Position numbers and translations under genes: made by a program
Part shown: one piece after another, positions 47,864-56,134 of the stretch
How positions within the stretch are numbered: the first letter of the stretch is position 1
Layout of the letters: every line of letters starts with the position of its first letter
The notes under the pieces: model-generated
The model's input: the letters and a program-made list of their open reading frames with translations, nothing else
The model's database searches: none
What the model was told of the DNA's origin: nothing
NCBI RefSeq assembly: GCF_025966695.1
Contig: NZ_JAOEIY010000007.1
Span: 1-64,000, forward strand
Source: Stutzerimonas sp. S1
GTDB lineage: Bacteria > Pseudomonadota > Gammaproteobacteria > Pseudomonadales > Pseudomonadaceae
Direction of reading: 5' to 3'
DNA: 64,000 nucleotides

Positions 47864-48408
47864 TATAGGTGTTTGATGTTTTCATAATAAAACCGCATTG
47901 CTAAGACCCATTTTTTTAAATTTATTTCCACATGCCATGGTTTGCCTCTGAGGTCGCCATGTAAACAGCAACTTCCTCCCCAGTAGGTGAATTTTCCTTC
48001 GGGTTCATTTAAGAAAATTAGCTCGAATTTTTTAGCGTGGATTATTTTATTGCAGATTTCCCTGAGAGAAAATTGCACATTCCCAGCATGGCTGATGGCG
48101 ATATTTGAATACGCTTCATATGCTTCTCTATCTGGGCAGTAATCTTCATCGTCGGTTGTGAAGTCTGATGAGTCTTGAATGATGCGAGTTTTTGTTGCGC
48201 ATTGAATTAGATAGTCGCTGACAATTGTTACTAGCCAAGCCTCATAACTTGAGCGCTCAAGTTCAAACGCTGTAATTTGCCAGTTTTCTTGTTTGTTTGT
48301 TTCGCTAGAGTTGTGAAGTTCTGAAATGCACGAGAGGCTGGCATGTGCAAGCTGTTCTATGAGGAAAAGATGTTCCTCAATAGATCCATAATAAATTGGA
48401 TGTGTCAT
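47863..48408 (-). CDS. Cassette-encoded protein of unknown function, 181 residues
   Basis: Starts MTHPIYYGSIEEHLFLIEQL. Rich in aromatic and acidic residues, no signal or membrane span. A possible helical domain (1-130) precedes a compact end with EGKFTYWGGSCCLHGDLRGKPW. I recognise no family. It begins 15 bases after the attC at 48423-48498 and its stop lies in the attC at 47788-47863, a compact cassette. Confidence 0.68.
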   Translation of the reverse strand: MTHPIYYGSIEEHLFLIEQLAHASLSCISELHNSSETNKQENWQITAFELERSSYEAWLVTIVSDYLIQCATKTRIIQDSSDFTTDDEDYCPDREAYEAYSNIAISHAGNVQFSLREICNKIIHAKKFELIFLNEPEGKFTYWGGSCCLHGDLRGKPWHVEINLKKWVLAMRFYYENIKHL

Positions 48409-48422
48409 GCGCCTCCAATGCG

Positions 48423-48498
48423 AGCTAACGTTTGGTTAAGGGGCGGGCTTTAGCCCGTCCCAGTGAGCGAAGCGAGCGGTTTGAACCTGTTGTTAGGC
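48423..48498 (-). repeat. attC site (76 bp)
   Basis: AGCTAAC at 48423-48429 to GTTAGGC at 48492-48498 on the plus strand. Body nearly identical to the copies at 47387, 47788 and 48934. Confidence 0.9.
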
Positions 48499-48505
48499 AT
48501 TGCGC

Positions 48506-48925
48506 TCACTTGAATAGCTCTGGAACTATTGCCTTGCTGGTTTCAGACATTTCTTTTCGTAGGGTATTTTCGGCGATTTCAAGTGTCGACATGCATGTTT
48601 TAAACTCATCCTCGAATCTCTGCTTGTTATTTGTTTCTTTTAGCTCATTAATAAAGGCAGATGCTTTTTGCATGGATCTGCCTGTTTCTTGAGTAAACCT
48701 TTTGTCATCACTAAAAGCTACTTGAGCATATGCGACTGATGTAGTGGATAGATTCTTAGAGAATTCTGCTTGCTTTGTATTGGCTTGAGAGAGAAGACCG
48801 AACAAAGCGCCGCAGTCTGATAGCTTTTCCCCTATTCTTGCCCGTTCAGCGTCTTGGGCGGCGGCTAGATGCTGTATCTGCAAAACAGCTAGGATGACGA
48901 ATATATATTTGATTTTGGAGTTCAT
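48506..48925 (-). CDS. Cassette-encoded secreted helical protein
   Basis: 139 residues with a clear signal peptide (MNSKIKYIFVILAVLQIQHL, cut near AAAQD). The mature part is helical with two cysteines (CGALF, TCMST) that could form a disulfide in the periplasm. No known family. The ATG is nine bases from the attC at 48934-49009, and the next attC begins just after the stop. Integron cassettes often encode exported proteins of unknown role. Confidence 0.7.
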   Translation of the reverse strand: MNSKIKYIFVILAVLQIQHLAAAQDAERARIGEKLSDCGALFGLLSQANTKQAEFSKNLSTTSVAYAQVAFSDDKRFTQETGRSMQKASAFINELKETNNKQRFEDEFKTCMSTLEIAENTLRKEMSETSKAIVPELFK

Positions 48926-48933
48926 GGATTATT

Positions 48934-49009
48934 GCCTAACGTTTGGTTAAGGGGCGGGCTTTAGCCCGTCCCAGTGAGCGAAGCGAGCGATTTGAACCAT
49001 TTGTTATGC
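48934..49009 (-). repeat. attC site (76 bp)
   Basis: GCCTAAC at 48934-48940 to GTTATGC at 49003-49009. Read in the gene direction it is GCATAAC...GTTAGGC, correctly oriented for the TIR cassette. Body nearly identical to the three copies to its left. Confidence 0.9.
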
Positions 49010-49855
49010 TTTGATTTTTGCGGAAATTTTCTTTGCTAGCTCAGCTGGGCCTAGTGATGATTGTAAGGCGAAGCGATTAAGAAGCTCTGGGGAGTAGTTG
49101 TATACATCCGTAGCGGATATATTGTGCCAGATGGGTAGTATTACATTATCTTTCTCGAATATTTCCCTTGTGATAATCGTGTTGAATTCCTTTTTAGTCC
49201 ATCCTTTGTTCTGGATAAATGATGGAGAGAGCACCAAGATACATTTCTTGGCTTCCCGAAGACCTTTCTCTATGTTTTCAATAAGGCTGTCGCCTATTTC
49301 TAGTGAGAATTCGTCGTACCAGACTGGGCATAGTTGCTTGTCGAGCTCTAGGGCAAGCTCTCTCACCAAGGAATCTTTGTCGTTAGAGTCATGAGAAATA
49401 AAGGCTAATGGTTTTTCTAGCTCAGAGCATTTGTCCATATAATTTCTATCCCTTATTTTTATGTTGAAATTGTAGTGCTGGCCAATTTCATGGATTTGGT
49501 TGATTTCCAAGCCGGAGAGATACTTGTCAAAATATATATATACTCTACGAGTAAAGATGAAAGAGCTAAGCGTTTGCCTTTCTGGTGTGTGCGCAAAGCC
49601 GATCTCTTGCTCTGGTTCGTCGTGGCTAATAACGCCATCCGATACGTGGGGTTGCGATAGCAAATAATAAATACAACCAATTTCTGCGCGCTCGGGAAAA
49701 TAAAAGGACCAATATTTGGCATTTTCTTCAAGGCAATGTGAGACCTTTCCCCAGATTCTAACAATCACGCTATCGACTTTACTTCCCAAGTCCCAGTGGC
49801 GCTGAGCATTCAAGGCTTTTGCGCTCGTATCATAATGCTCACGCACTGTTGCCAT
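49004..49855 (-). CDS. TIR-domain protein, candidate anti-phage effector
   Basis: 283 residues from the ATG at 49855, with AGCAGGA upstream; a longer frame to 50002 crosses the array boundary. Residues 1-148 are a region I do not recognise. Residues 149-283 are a TIR domain: LAFISHDSNDKDSLV (start of the fold), SLEIGDSLIENIEKGL, CILVLSPSFIQNKGW and WTKKEF, where Glu223 is in the position of the catalytic glutamate of NAD-cleaving TIR enzymes. Bacterial TIR proteins often act in phage defence by destroying NAD or making signal nucleotides. The first cassette of an array is usually the best expressed. Function is inferred. Confidence 0.85.
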   Translation of the reverse strand: MATVREHYDTSAKALNAQRHWDLGSKVDSVIVRIWGKVSHCLEENAKYWSFYFPERAEIGCIYYLLSQPHVSDGVISHDEPEQEIGFAHTPERQTLSSFIFTRRVYIYFDKYLSGLEINQIHEIGQHYNFNIKIRDRNYMDKCSELEKPLAFISHDSNDKDSLVRELALELDKQLCPVWYDEFSLEIGDSLIENIEKGLREAKKCILVLSPSFIQNKGWTKKEFNTIITREIFEKDNVILPIWHNISATDVYNYSPELLNRFALQSSLGPAELAKKISAKIKA

Positions 49856-49875
49856 GCTGTCGTCCTGCTTCTGAT

Positions 49876-49940
49876 GCATAACTATAAGTAGGCGACACAT
49901 GTGTCGTAATTTTTTACCCCACATGTGTCGCATAACATTC
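49876..49940. repeat. Repeats at the right edge of the array (possible attI remnant)
   Basis: Two GCATAAC boxes (49876-49882, 49930-49936) and two copies of ACATGTGTCG spaced 24 bases apart (49897, 49921). The first copy lies in a perfect 14-bp palindrome, CGACACATGTGTCG. The first GCATAAC box is where the TIR cassette must begin. This could be a degenerate attI with its direct repeats, or the end of an insertion sequence with multiple terminal repeats. Confidence 0.4.
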
Positions 49941-50143
49941 CTTGTCCATCCGTAAACCCTTGAGCCAGTTGAGTCCGCAAGTGAGAGACGCGACATGGGC
50001 ATGGGAGCAAAAGCGACAAGACCTGGGCGGAGATTACGAAGCCGCCGCTAGTGTGTCCATGACCGGTGCCCTGCCGGTAAACGTCCGCTTCCGGCTGATA
50101 AGTGCCTGTCCCACAGCCAATGCCCCGTCGCCTTTTGCTCGGG

Positions 50144-51148
50144 CTAGTTTTCCTGCGCGCCGTGCGAACTCCCCGACCGGTTCGAGGTGCTTGCCACGGG
50201 TACCAGCACTCCATTCTTGTTGAGGTGAAAGCGGCTGAAGTCTTCGGCCAGATAGAGGTGGCCGGAGTATTTCTCGCTCGCTTCCCTGTGCACATCGTCA
50301 ATCGAATGCCCGCGCTGCGGACCTGGTTGATAGCGCGGGCTGAAGTGCGTCAGCAGCAGGTTCGGTACACCGGCCTGCTGTGCAAAGGCGGCTACCTGGG
50401 CGGCGGTGCTGTGGCCGAAGTGGTTGCCGGTGGCGTTGACGACGGCCTCGGTGTAGGTCGCTTCATGGACCAGCACCTGTGCGCCCTGGCAGGCCTGTGC
50501 GAGGAGGTCGGGGCGGTCGTTGTCGCCGCCAATGACGATGCGTCGCGGGGCGCGACCGAAGGTGAGGTAGTCCTCGCTGCGTAGCGTGCGACCGCCTAAT
50601 TCGACGTCGAAGCCGCGGGCGAGCTGGCCCCACAGCGGGCCGCGGGGGATGCCGTCGCGTTCCAGGCGCTGGATGTTCAAGCTTGGGTCGGGGCGTGCTT
50701 CGGTGAAGGTGTAGCCGTAGCAGGGCACGCGGTGGGAGAGGGCGGTGGCCTCGACGCGCAAGTGCGGGTTGCGCCATTGGTCAAAGGTTTCGACGGCATG
50801 GAAGCGCAGCTCGTAGCCCAGCCAGCTGTGGCTCATGGCGAAGGTCGCGCGCAGCCATGCTTCGATGCCCTGTGGCGCGATGATGTCCAGCGGCTCGTGC
50901 CGGCGCGTCATGCCGGCGCTGGCGAGCAGGCCGGGCAGCCCGTAGCAGTGGTCGCCATGCACGTGGGTGATGAAGATCGCGCGCAGGTCGTGCAGCGACA
51001 GTGGCGTATGCAACAGCTGATGCTGGCAGCCCTCGCCGCAATCGATCAGGTGCCAGCCTTTGCCGGTGGCCTCCAGCAGAGCCAGGGCACTGACATTGCG
51101 GGCTCTGGTGGGGGTGCCGGAGGAGGTGCCGAGAAATAGCAGATCCAC
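50144..51148 (-). CDS. rnz: Ribonuclease Z-like metallo-beta-lactamase protein
   Basis: 334 residues from a GTG (AGGAGC upstream). The zinc motif THVHGDHCYGLPG holds His62, His64, Asp66 and His67; GGDND, HEATY and HFGHSTA add the remaining ligands of the RNase Z/ElaC type. RNase Z trims tRNA 3' ends or acts as RNase BN. The C-terminal 20 residues (SNRSGSSHGAQEN) are low complexity. Its 3' end is 200 bases from the cassette array. Confidence 0.85.
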   Translation of the reverse strand: MDLLFLGTSSGTPTRARNVSALALLEATGKGWHLIDCGEGCQHQLLHTPLSLHDLRAIFITHVHGDHCYGLPGLLASAGMTRRHEPLDIIAPQGIEAWLRATFAMSHSWLGYELRFHAVETFDQWRNPHLRVEATALSHRVPCYGYTFTEARPDPSLNIQRLERDGIPRGPLWGQLARGFDVELGGRTLRSEDYLTFGRAPRRIVIGGDNDRPDLLAQACQGAQVLVHEATYTEAVVNATGNHFGHSTAAQVAAFAQQAGVPNLLLTHFSPRYQPGPQRGHSIDDVHREASEKYSGHLYLAEDFSRFHLNKNGVLVPVASTSNRSGSSHGAQEN

Positions 51149-51300
51149 AGCCCGTGCGCTCCTTGAATTCGAGTCGTTGCGTCGCCCGCTTCGCCCGGCG
51201 CGTGGCCATCGGCGGCGCGATGGGCGTGCAGCGAAACGAGTCTATGCGCATGGGCGTGTGGCGGGAATGCGCAGGCCGGGTTTTGCCGGCCTGCGCGGGT

Positions 51301-51720
51301 TCAGCGTTGTTCGCAGTTGACCATCCAGGACACGCCGAAGCGGTCGGTGAGCATGCCGAAGCGCTCGGCCCAGAAGGTCTTCTCCAGTGGCATGACGACC
51401 TTGCCGCCGACGGCCAGGCCATCGAACAGCCGCTCGCCTTCCGCGACGCTGGTCGGGCTCAGGGTGATCGAGACGCCTTTGATGCCTTCATACGGGCCGC
51501 CGCAGTTGTCGCCCGGCAGGGTGTTCGAGGCCATCAGCGCGTAGTCGCCGAGGTTCAGGCTGACGTGCATGATCCGCTCGCGATGCTCGGCGGGAAACTG
51601 CTCAGGGTTCGGTGCCTGGGCGAAGGTCATCATTTCCAGGGTGCCGCCCAGCACCTGCTGGTAGAAGGTGAAAGCCTCGCGGGCCTGGCCGTCGAAGGTG
51701 AGGTAGGTGGATAGCTTCAT
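51301..51720 (-). CDS. VOC-family (PhnB-like) protein
   Basis: 139 residues from the ATG at 51720 with GGAGC upstream (MKLSTYLTFDGQAREAFTFYQ). The glyoxalase/bleomycin-resistance fold of the PhnB type is marked by LGGTLEMMTF, HVSLNLGDYALMASN and the end DRFGVSWMVNC. Enzymatic function is unknown for this branch. It lies 17 bases downstream of a YCII gene in the same direction; such pairs often occur under an ECF sigma factor, which is absent here. Confidence 0.85.
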   Translation of the reverse strand: MKLSTYLTFDGQAREAFTFYQQVLGGTLEMMTFAQAPNPEQFPAEHRERIMHVSLNLGDYALMASNTLPGDNCGGPYEGIKGVSITLSPTSVAEGERLFDGLAVGGKVVMPLEKTFWAERFGMLTDRFGVSWMVNCEQR

Positions 51721-51736
51721 CTTGTGCTCCTTGCCG

Positions 51737-52156
51737 TCAGTGATTGAGTTGCGCACGCAGGCGCTCTTCCTGCTCGCGCAGTTCGGGGGTGAATTCGTCG
51801 CCGAAGTCCTCGGCCTCGAACAGCTGACGGATCTCGATCTCCGACTCGCCGATCGCCGGCAGCGGGCAGCGCTTGACCCAGTCGATGGCCGCTTGCAGAG
51901 AGGCAGTCTGGAACAGCCAGAACCCGGCGATCAGCTCGCGGGTTTCGGCGAATGGGCCGTCGATCACCGTGCACTGCCCGTCGTTGAAGCGCAGGCGTGC
52001 GCCCTTGCTGCTGGGCTGCAGGCCTTCGCCGCCGAGCAGCACGCCGGCCTTGGCCAGTTCCTCGTTGTACTGGCCCATGGCAGCGAGGATTTCCGCGCTG
52101 GGCATCTCGCCGGCTTCGGTTTGCGGATTGGCTTTGATCATCACCATGAAACGCAT
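51737..52156 (-). CDS. YCII-related (DGPF) protein
   Basis: 139 residues with AAGGAG before the ATG. MRFMVMIKANPQTEAGEMP, VIDGPFAETRELIAGFWL and the paired acidic end match the YCII/DGPF family of ferredoxin-fold proteins. The role is unknown; some members catalyse dehalogenation or polyketide steps. It is probably co-transcribed with the VOC gene. Confidence 0.85.
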   Translation of the reverse strand: MRFMVMIKANPQTEAGEMPSAEILAAMGQYNEELAKAGVLLGGEGLQPSSKGARLRFNDGQCTVIDGPFAETRELIAGFWLFQTASLQAAIDWVKRCPLPAIGESEIEIRQLFEAEDFGDEFTPELREQEERLRAQLNH

Positions 52157-52296
52157 TGGTCGACTCCTTCGTGGACTGGAAAGAGCCTAGACGGACGTGA
52201 CGCGATTTCCGCCGGCTCCGATCACTGGTCGAACGGACGGCGGGCAAATCGACAGCGGCGAGGATTTTTTTTGCGGCGGGAGGTGAAAGGCGCGGC

Positions 52297-52851
52297 TTAT
52301 TTGAGGCGGTAGCGGGCCAGATCGCTCGGACTCAGGCGGCGCACCCGCCATGGCTGGATCTGTTGCATGTCGTGCGCCAGGGCCGGGTCGACGCCCATGT
52401 CGCGCAGATATGCCTGCGGCGTTCGCCGCGGCCGCTGGCCGATGGCCAGGGCCGATTCGCCGTTGGCCAGATAGGGCCGATGCAGGCCGACATAACCGCG
52501 TACGGTGCGTTGCCGTCCGGCGGCGAGCAGGTAGATGCAGCTGCCCTGGCAGACGGCGGAGGGCGGCACCAGGGCATCGAAGCCGGTTTCGCGCAGCAGG
52601 TAGCCCATGCGCATGGCCTCGGGTGCGCTGCCGCCGATGTTGTCGAGGATCAGCAGTTTGCGCGCGTACTTGCCCGGATGCGCGGTGATGCCCTTGAGCA
52701 GCGCCTGATAGTCGCCGGGGGCGATCTGCTCGGTCACGCGCGCCACCAGGATCCTGCCTTGGCTGGCGTGCTCCACGGGCAACACTTCCACCTGGGCCGA
52801 GGTGCAGCAGGCGTACAGCGCCAGGGCGCAGAGAAGAACGGGGCGAAGCAT
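52297..52851 (-). CDS. Periplasmic ClpP-fold-like hypothetical protein
   Basis: 184 residues from the ATG at 52851, with a signal peptide (MLRPVLLCALALYACCTSAQ). LLILDNIGGSAPEAMRMGYLL and VCQGSCIYLLAAGRQRTV with GLHRPY resemble the predicted periplasmic proteins of the crotonase/ClpP fold (COG3904); the serine in QGSC could be catalytic. The longer frame to 53097 is arginine-rich and rejected. Confidence 0.7.
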   Translation of the reverse strand: MLRPVLLCALALYACCTSAQVEVLPVEHASQGRILVARVTEQIAPGDYQALLKGITAHPGKYARKLLILDNIGGSAPEAMRMGYLLRETGFDALVPPSAVCQGSCIYLLAAGRQRTVRGYVGLHRPYLANGESALAIGQRPRRTPQAYLRDMGVDPALAHDMQQIQPWRVRRLSPSDLARYRLK

Positions 52852-52969
52852 GGAGCGGGCGGTCCTGTCGGGCGGAGGTGGCGAAGATACCCGTAGTGCG
52901 GCATTTCGCCTACCGCCATTGCGCGCGCAACGCTGCTGTCGATCGCAGTCGTGCGGGCGCGGCCAGCGG

Positions 52970-53662
52970 TCAGGTGTCCGCGGCGCCGTATAGACGCTTG
53001 TTCCAGTCCTCCACGGCGTTGGTTTCCAGGCGCCGCTCGACCAGCTTGCGCCAGTTCGGTACCAGCGGCAGCTCGGCCAGTTCGAGCAGGGCGGCACGGT
53101 CGAGCGTGCGCCTGTAGAGCACCTCCATCACCCGCGGCAGCGGCCAGCGCGGGAAGGGACGCTGTTCCAGCAGCAGTGACTGTCCGGCTTGCAGATGGCC
53201 GCCTTCCAGAACCTGGTAGTACCAGCCGGTCATGCCGCTCTGCTGCACGCGCAGGGCCATGTCCGCCACGCCGAAGCGATCGTTGAGTTTCCAGCAGGGC
53301 TGGCGCGTCTGCACCACTTGCAGCAGTACGTCGCCGCAACGCAGCACATCGCCCAGGCACAGGTCAGCCTCGCTGAGCCCGACGGTGCTGATGTTCTCGC
53401 CGAAGGCGCCGGGCTGCTCGAGCAGCGGCGAGTGGCCGAGCTGTTCGATCCAGCGTCGATAGTGCTCGAAAGGGTAATGGTGCACAGCCTTGTGCACGCC
53501 GCCATGAACGCGGCGGTCGCCCTGTTCGTCGCCGGCCAGCCCGTCGATACCGACCGCCACGGGGCCGTCGACCGGCTGCTTGGCGATGGCGCTGTGGCTG
53601 CCGGGGCGGGTGTAGGGCACGGCCTTGCCGATGAGCAGCCGTTCGATCCTGGCCAGTTGCAT
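52970..53662 (-). CDS. MOSC-domain protein (YiiM-like)
   Basis: 230 residues, AGGAGG before the ATG. The MOSC core is FGENISTVGL, GDVLRCG and TRQPCWKLNDRFG with the conserved cysteine that handles sulfur or molybdenum cofactor; the C-terminal three-helix part resembles YiiM. YiiM in E. coli works with molybdenum-cofactor-dependent reduction of N-hydroxylated bases. Confidence 0.88.
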   Translation of the reverse strand: MQLARIERLLIGKAVPYTRPGSHSAIAKQPVDGPVAVGIDGLAGDEQGDRRVHGGVHKAVHHYPFEHYRRWIEQLGHSPLLEQPGAFGENISTVGLSEADLCLGDVLRCGDVLLQVVQTRQPCWKLNDRFGVADMALRVQQSGMTGWYYQVLEGGHLQAGQSLLLEQRPFPRWPLPRVMEVLYRRTLDRAALLELAELPLVPNWRKLVERRLETNAVEDWNKRLYGAADT

Positions 53663-53837
53663 GCGGGCCTCCTGAGCGTGGTGGCGGAGGATTATGCCGC
53701 ATCGTCAGCGGCGCCGATTGTTGCCCGTCAAGGCTGGTGAGCGACGTGGCGACGCCGCATTATCGTCCCCGCGTCAGCCAGCGCTTGGCCTTGCCGCGCG
53801 CTGCCGCTATGGTCTGCCTTCGACCTCACCACGGAGA

Positions 53838-54287
53838 ATGCCGGTGTCCCTGACCACGCCCTACGATCCGCAGAACATCTTCGCCCAGATCATTCGCGGC
53901 GACGCCTCCTGCTACACGCTCTACGAGGATGACGACGTACTCGCCTTTCTCGACCTGTTCCCGCAGTCATTCGGCCACACGCTGGTGATTCCCAAGCGCT
54001 CGGCGGCGTGCAACATCCTCGATGTGGAGACCGAGGCGCTCGCCAAGGTCATGGCCGTGGTGCAGAAGCTGACCCGCGCGATCGTCGACGAACTGCAGCC
54101 CGATGGCGTGCAGGTCGCGCAGTTCAATGGCGCGCCGGCCGGGCAGACGGTGTTCCACATCCACGTGCATATCGTGCCGCGCTACTCGGGCGAAGGGCTC
54201 GGCATCCACGCCGCCGGCAAGGCCGATCCGGCCGAGCTGGAAAAGCTCCAGGCGCGCTTGCAGCAGCGGATCGCCGTCCAGGGCTGA
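53838..54287 (+). CDS. HIT-family nucleotide hydrolase
   Basis: 149 residues from the ATG at 53838 with ACGGAGA upstream. The histidine triad HIHVHIVPR lies near residue 103, preceded by VAQFNGAPAGQTVFHIH. HIT proteins of the Hint type split phosphoramidates such as adenosine 5'-monophosphoramidate. Stand-alone gene, followed by a REP-like palindrome. Confidence 0.92.
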   Translation: MPVSLTTPYDPQNIFAQIIRGDASCYTLYEDDDVLAFLDLFPQSFGHTLVIPKRSAACNILDVETEALAKVMAVVQKLTRAIVDELQPDGVQVAQFNGAPAGQTVFHIHVHIVPRYSGEGLGIHAAGKADPAELEKLQARLQQRIAVQG

Positions 54288-54301
54288 GCCAGGTTGCGAT
54301 G

Positions 54302-54327
54302 TCGTAGCGGGGCCAAGCCCGCTGCGA
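54302..54327. repeat. REP-like palindrome
   Basis: TCGTAGCGGG, GCCAAG, CCCGCTGCGA: 10-bp arms with one mismatch. The GTAGCGGG...CCCGCTGCGAC form is common as a dispersed extragenic palindrome in pseudomonads. Confidence 0.65.
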
Positions 54328-54395
54328 CCATCGCAGCAACCAACAGGCACCAAAGTACAATTCGTGCCCGCCAGGGGGCTTCGTACCCTGCGGGC

Positions 54396-55376
54396 ATGAT
54401 GCTTTCATTGCCCTTCCTCACTCCGTTCATTCTGCGCACTCGCCGTGCGCTGCTGGCGCTGGTGCTGCTGCCACTGTGGGCGCAGGCGCAGGAGCTGCCG
54501 GTGTTGACCCTCAGCGTGCTGCAATTCGGCACGCCGCACTGGGAGCTCGAGCATCTCAAGCGTCAGGGACTGGACCGTGCCAACGGTTTCGAGCTGAAGG
54601 TGCGGCTGGTCGCCGATGTGCCGGCCTCGCGACTGGCATTGACCAGTGGCAGCGTCGACGGCGCGGTGAGCGACTTGCTCTGGGCGCAGGCGCGTTACCA
54701 GGCCGGCACGGCCTATCGCTACGTGCCGTTCTCCTCACAGATCGGTGAAGTGCTGGTGCCCGAAGGCAGCGCCATCCGCACGCTGGCCGACCTGCGTGGC
54801 AAGCGCATCGGTGTCGCTGGCGGGCCGGACGGGCTGGGCTGGCAGTTGCTGCAGCATGCCGCGGCCCAGGACGGGATCGATCTGGCCAAACAGGTGACTG
54901 TTCAATACGCCGCACCGCCCCTGCTCAGCCAGGCGCTGCGCCGCGGTCAGGTGGATGCGCTGCTGACCTTCTGGCATTTCTCCGCGCGCATGCGTGGCGA
55001 GGGCGGGGTGCAGGTGGCGTTCGCCCTGGCCGATCTGCTGCAGTCGCTGGAACTCGACCCTGACCTGCCGGTGCTCGGCTATCTGTTCGCCGAATCCTGG
55101 GCGGTCGAGCATGAGGCGCTGCTGCAGCGCTTCGCCACGGCGCTGGGCCAGACCAAGCACGAGCTCGCCACTGAGCCGGCACACTGGCAGGCGCTGCGGC
55201 CGCTGATGCGTGCCGACGAGGATGGCGTGTTCGCCGCGCTGCGCGACAGTTTCCTCGCCGGCATCCCGCAGCCGCTGGATGAGGGGCGTATCGCCGACCT
55301 GCAGCGACTGCTGATCCTCACCGGGGCCGATCCGGCGAAACTGATGCCGGCCGCGTCGTTCCAGAGCACGCCATGA
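54396..55376 (+). CDS. ABC transporter substrate-binding protein (NMT1/SsuA-like)
   Basis: 326 residues from the ATG at 54396, with a signal peptide ending AQAQ. PVLTLSVLQFGTPHWELEHL, SGSVDGAVSDLLWAQA, TLADLRGKRIGVAGGPDG and GQVDALLTFWHFSARM follow the SsuA/ThiY/NMT1 plan. Substrate unknown: taurine, sulfonate, nitrate and pyrimidine-type importers share this fold, and no enzyme gene nearby helps. It overlaps the permease by four bases (ATGA). Confidence 0.85.
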   Translation: MMLSLPFLTPFILRTRRALLALVLLPLWAQAQELPVLTLSVLQFGTPHWELEHLKRQGLDRANGFELKVRLVADVPASRLALTSGSVDGAVSDLLWAQARYQAGTAYRYVPFSSQIGEVLVPEGSAIRTLADLRGKRIGVAGGPDGLGWQLLQHAAAQDGIDLAKQVTVQYAAPPLLSQALRRGQVDALLTFWHFSARMRGEGGVQVAFALADLLQSLELDPDLPVLGYLFAESWAVEHEALLQRFATALGQTKHELATEPAHWQALRPLMRADEDGVFAALRDSFLAGIPQPLDEGRIADLQRLLILTGADPAKLMPAASFQSTP

Positions 55377-56134
55377 ACGGCTCGCGCTGGGCCTGCTGGA
55401 TCGCCCTGCCATGTGCGGTGGCACTCTGGACGCTGATTGCGCTGGTCGTGCAGACGCCGCTGTTGCCGAGTCCGGCCGCCGTGCTCGACACCTTCTGGTG
55501 GGCCACGCAGAGCGGTGAACTGCCCGAACATCTGCTGGTAACCCTGCGCCGCGTGCTGTTCGCCTTCGTACTGGCGATGGCGCTGGGCACGCTGCTAGGC
55601 GTGTGGATGGGCCGCTCGCGGCTGGCCAATGCGGCGCTCGATCCGCTGCTGGTGCTGTTCCTCAACCTGCCGGCGCTGGTCACCATCATCCTGCTCTACG
55701 TCTGGTTCGGCCTGGTGGAAGCGGCGGCGGTACTGGCGGTGGTGATCAACAAGGTGCCGAACGTGGCCGTCACCGTGCGCGAAGGCGCACGCAGTATCGA
55801 TCCCAAGCTGGAACAGATGGCGCTGGTCTACCGCTTCACGCGCTGGCAGCGCATCGCCCATGTCTGGCTGCCGCAGCTGTTTCCCTACCTGATGGCCGCC
55901 ACCCGCGGTGGGCTGGCGCTGATCTGGAAGATCGTCCTGGTGGTCGAACTGCTCGGGCGTTCGGATGGCATCGGCTTTCAGCTGCACATGGCCTTTCAGG
56001 TGTTCGACGTGGCGAGCATCCTCGCCTACAGCCTGGCCTTCATCGCCGTGGTCCAGCTGATCGAACTGGCGCTGTTGCAGCCGTTGGAGCGGCGTGCCTC
56101 GTCCTGGCGCGAAGCGGGTGTGCGCCATGCTTGA
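55373..56134 (+). CDS. ABC transporter permease (SsuC/TauC-like)
   Basis: 253 residues, six spans. The coupling loop EGARSIDPKLEQMALVYRF and the tail LIELALLQPLERRASSW are typical of SsuC/TauC/ThiX permeases. It overlaps the binding-protein gene by four bases and the ATPase gene by eight, one operon. Confidence 0.87.
   Translation: MNGSRWACWIALPCAVALWTLIALVVQTPLLPSPAAVLDTFWWATQSGELPEHLLVTLRRVLFAFVLAMALGTLLGVWMGRSRLANAALDPLLVLFLNLPALVTIILLYVWFGLVEAAAVLAVVINKVPNVAVTVREGARSIDPKLEQMALVYRFTRWQRIAHVWLPQLFPYLMAATRGGLALIWKIVLVVELLGRSDGIGFQLHMAFQVFDVASILAYSLAFIAVVQLIELALLQPLERRASSWREAGVRHA

Larger units (their letters stand above)
45664..49940 (-). mobile_element. Integron cassette array without integrase (CALIN)
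   Basis: Six minus-strand genes with little space between them, each ending at or a few bases beyond an attC-like box. Sites at 47387, 47788, 48423 and 48934 are near-identical 76-bp attC sites; the site at 46285 is a different 72-bp subtype. Gene orientation and attC orientation agree (RYYYAAC after the stop, GTTRRRY at the far end). The region is visibly AT-rich compared with its flanks. An intI gene would be expected just right of 49940, but 49940-50143 has none and rnz follows. Confidence 0.85.

Noticed and set aside
49942..50223. Possible remnant of an integron integrase right of the array
   Set aside because: The plus-strand frame has none of the tyrosine-recombinase boxes (no HxLRH or LGH motif) and no resemblance to IntI; it is treated as unassigned sequence.
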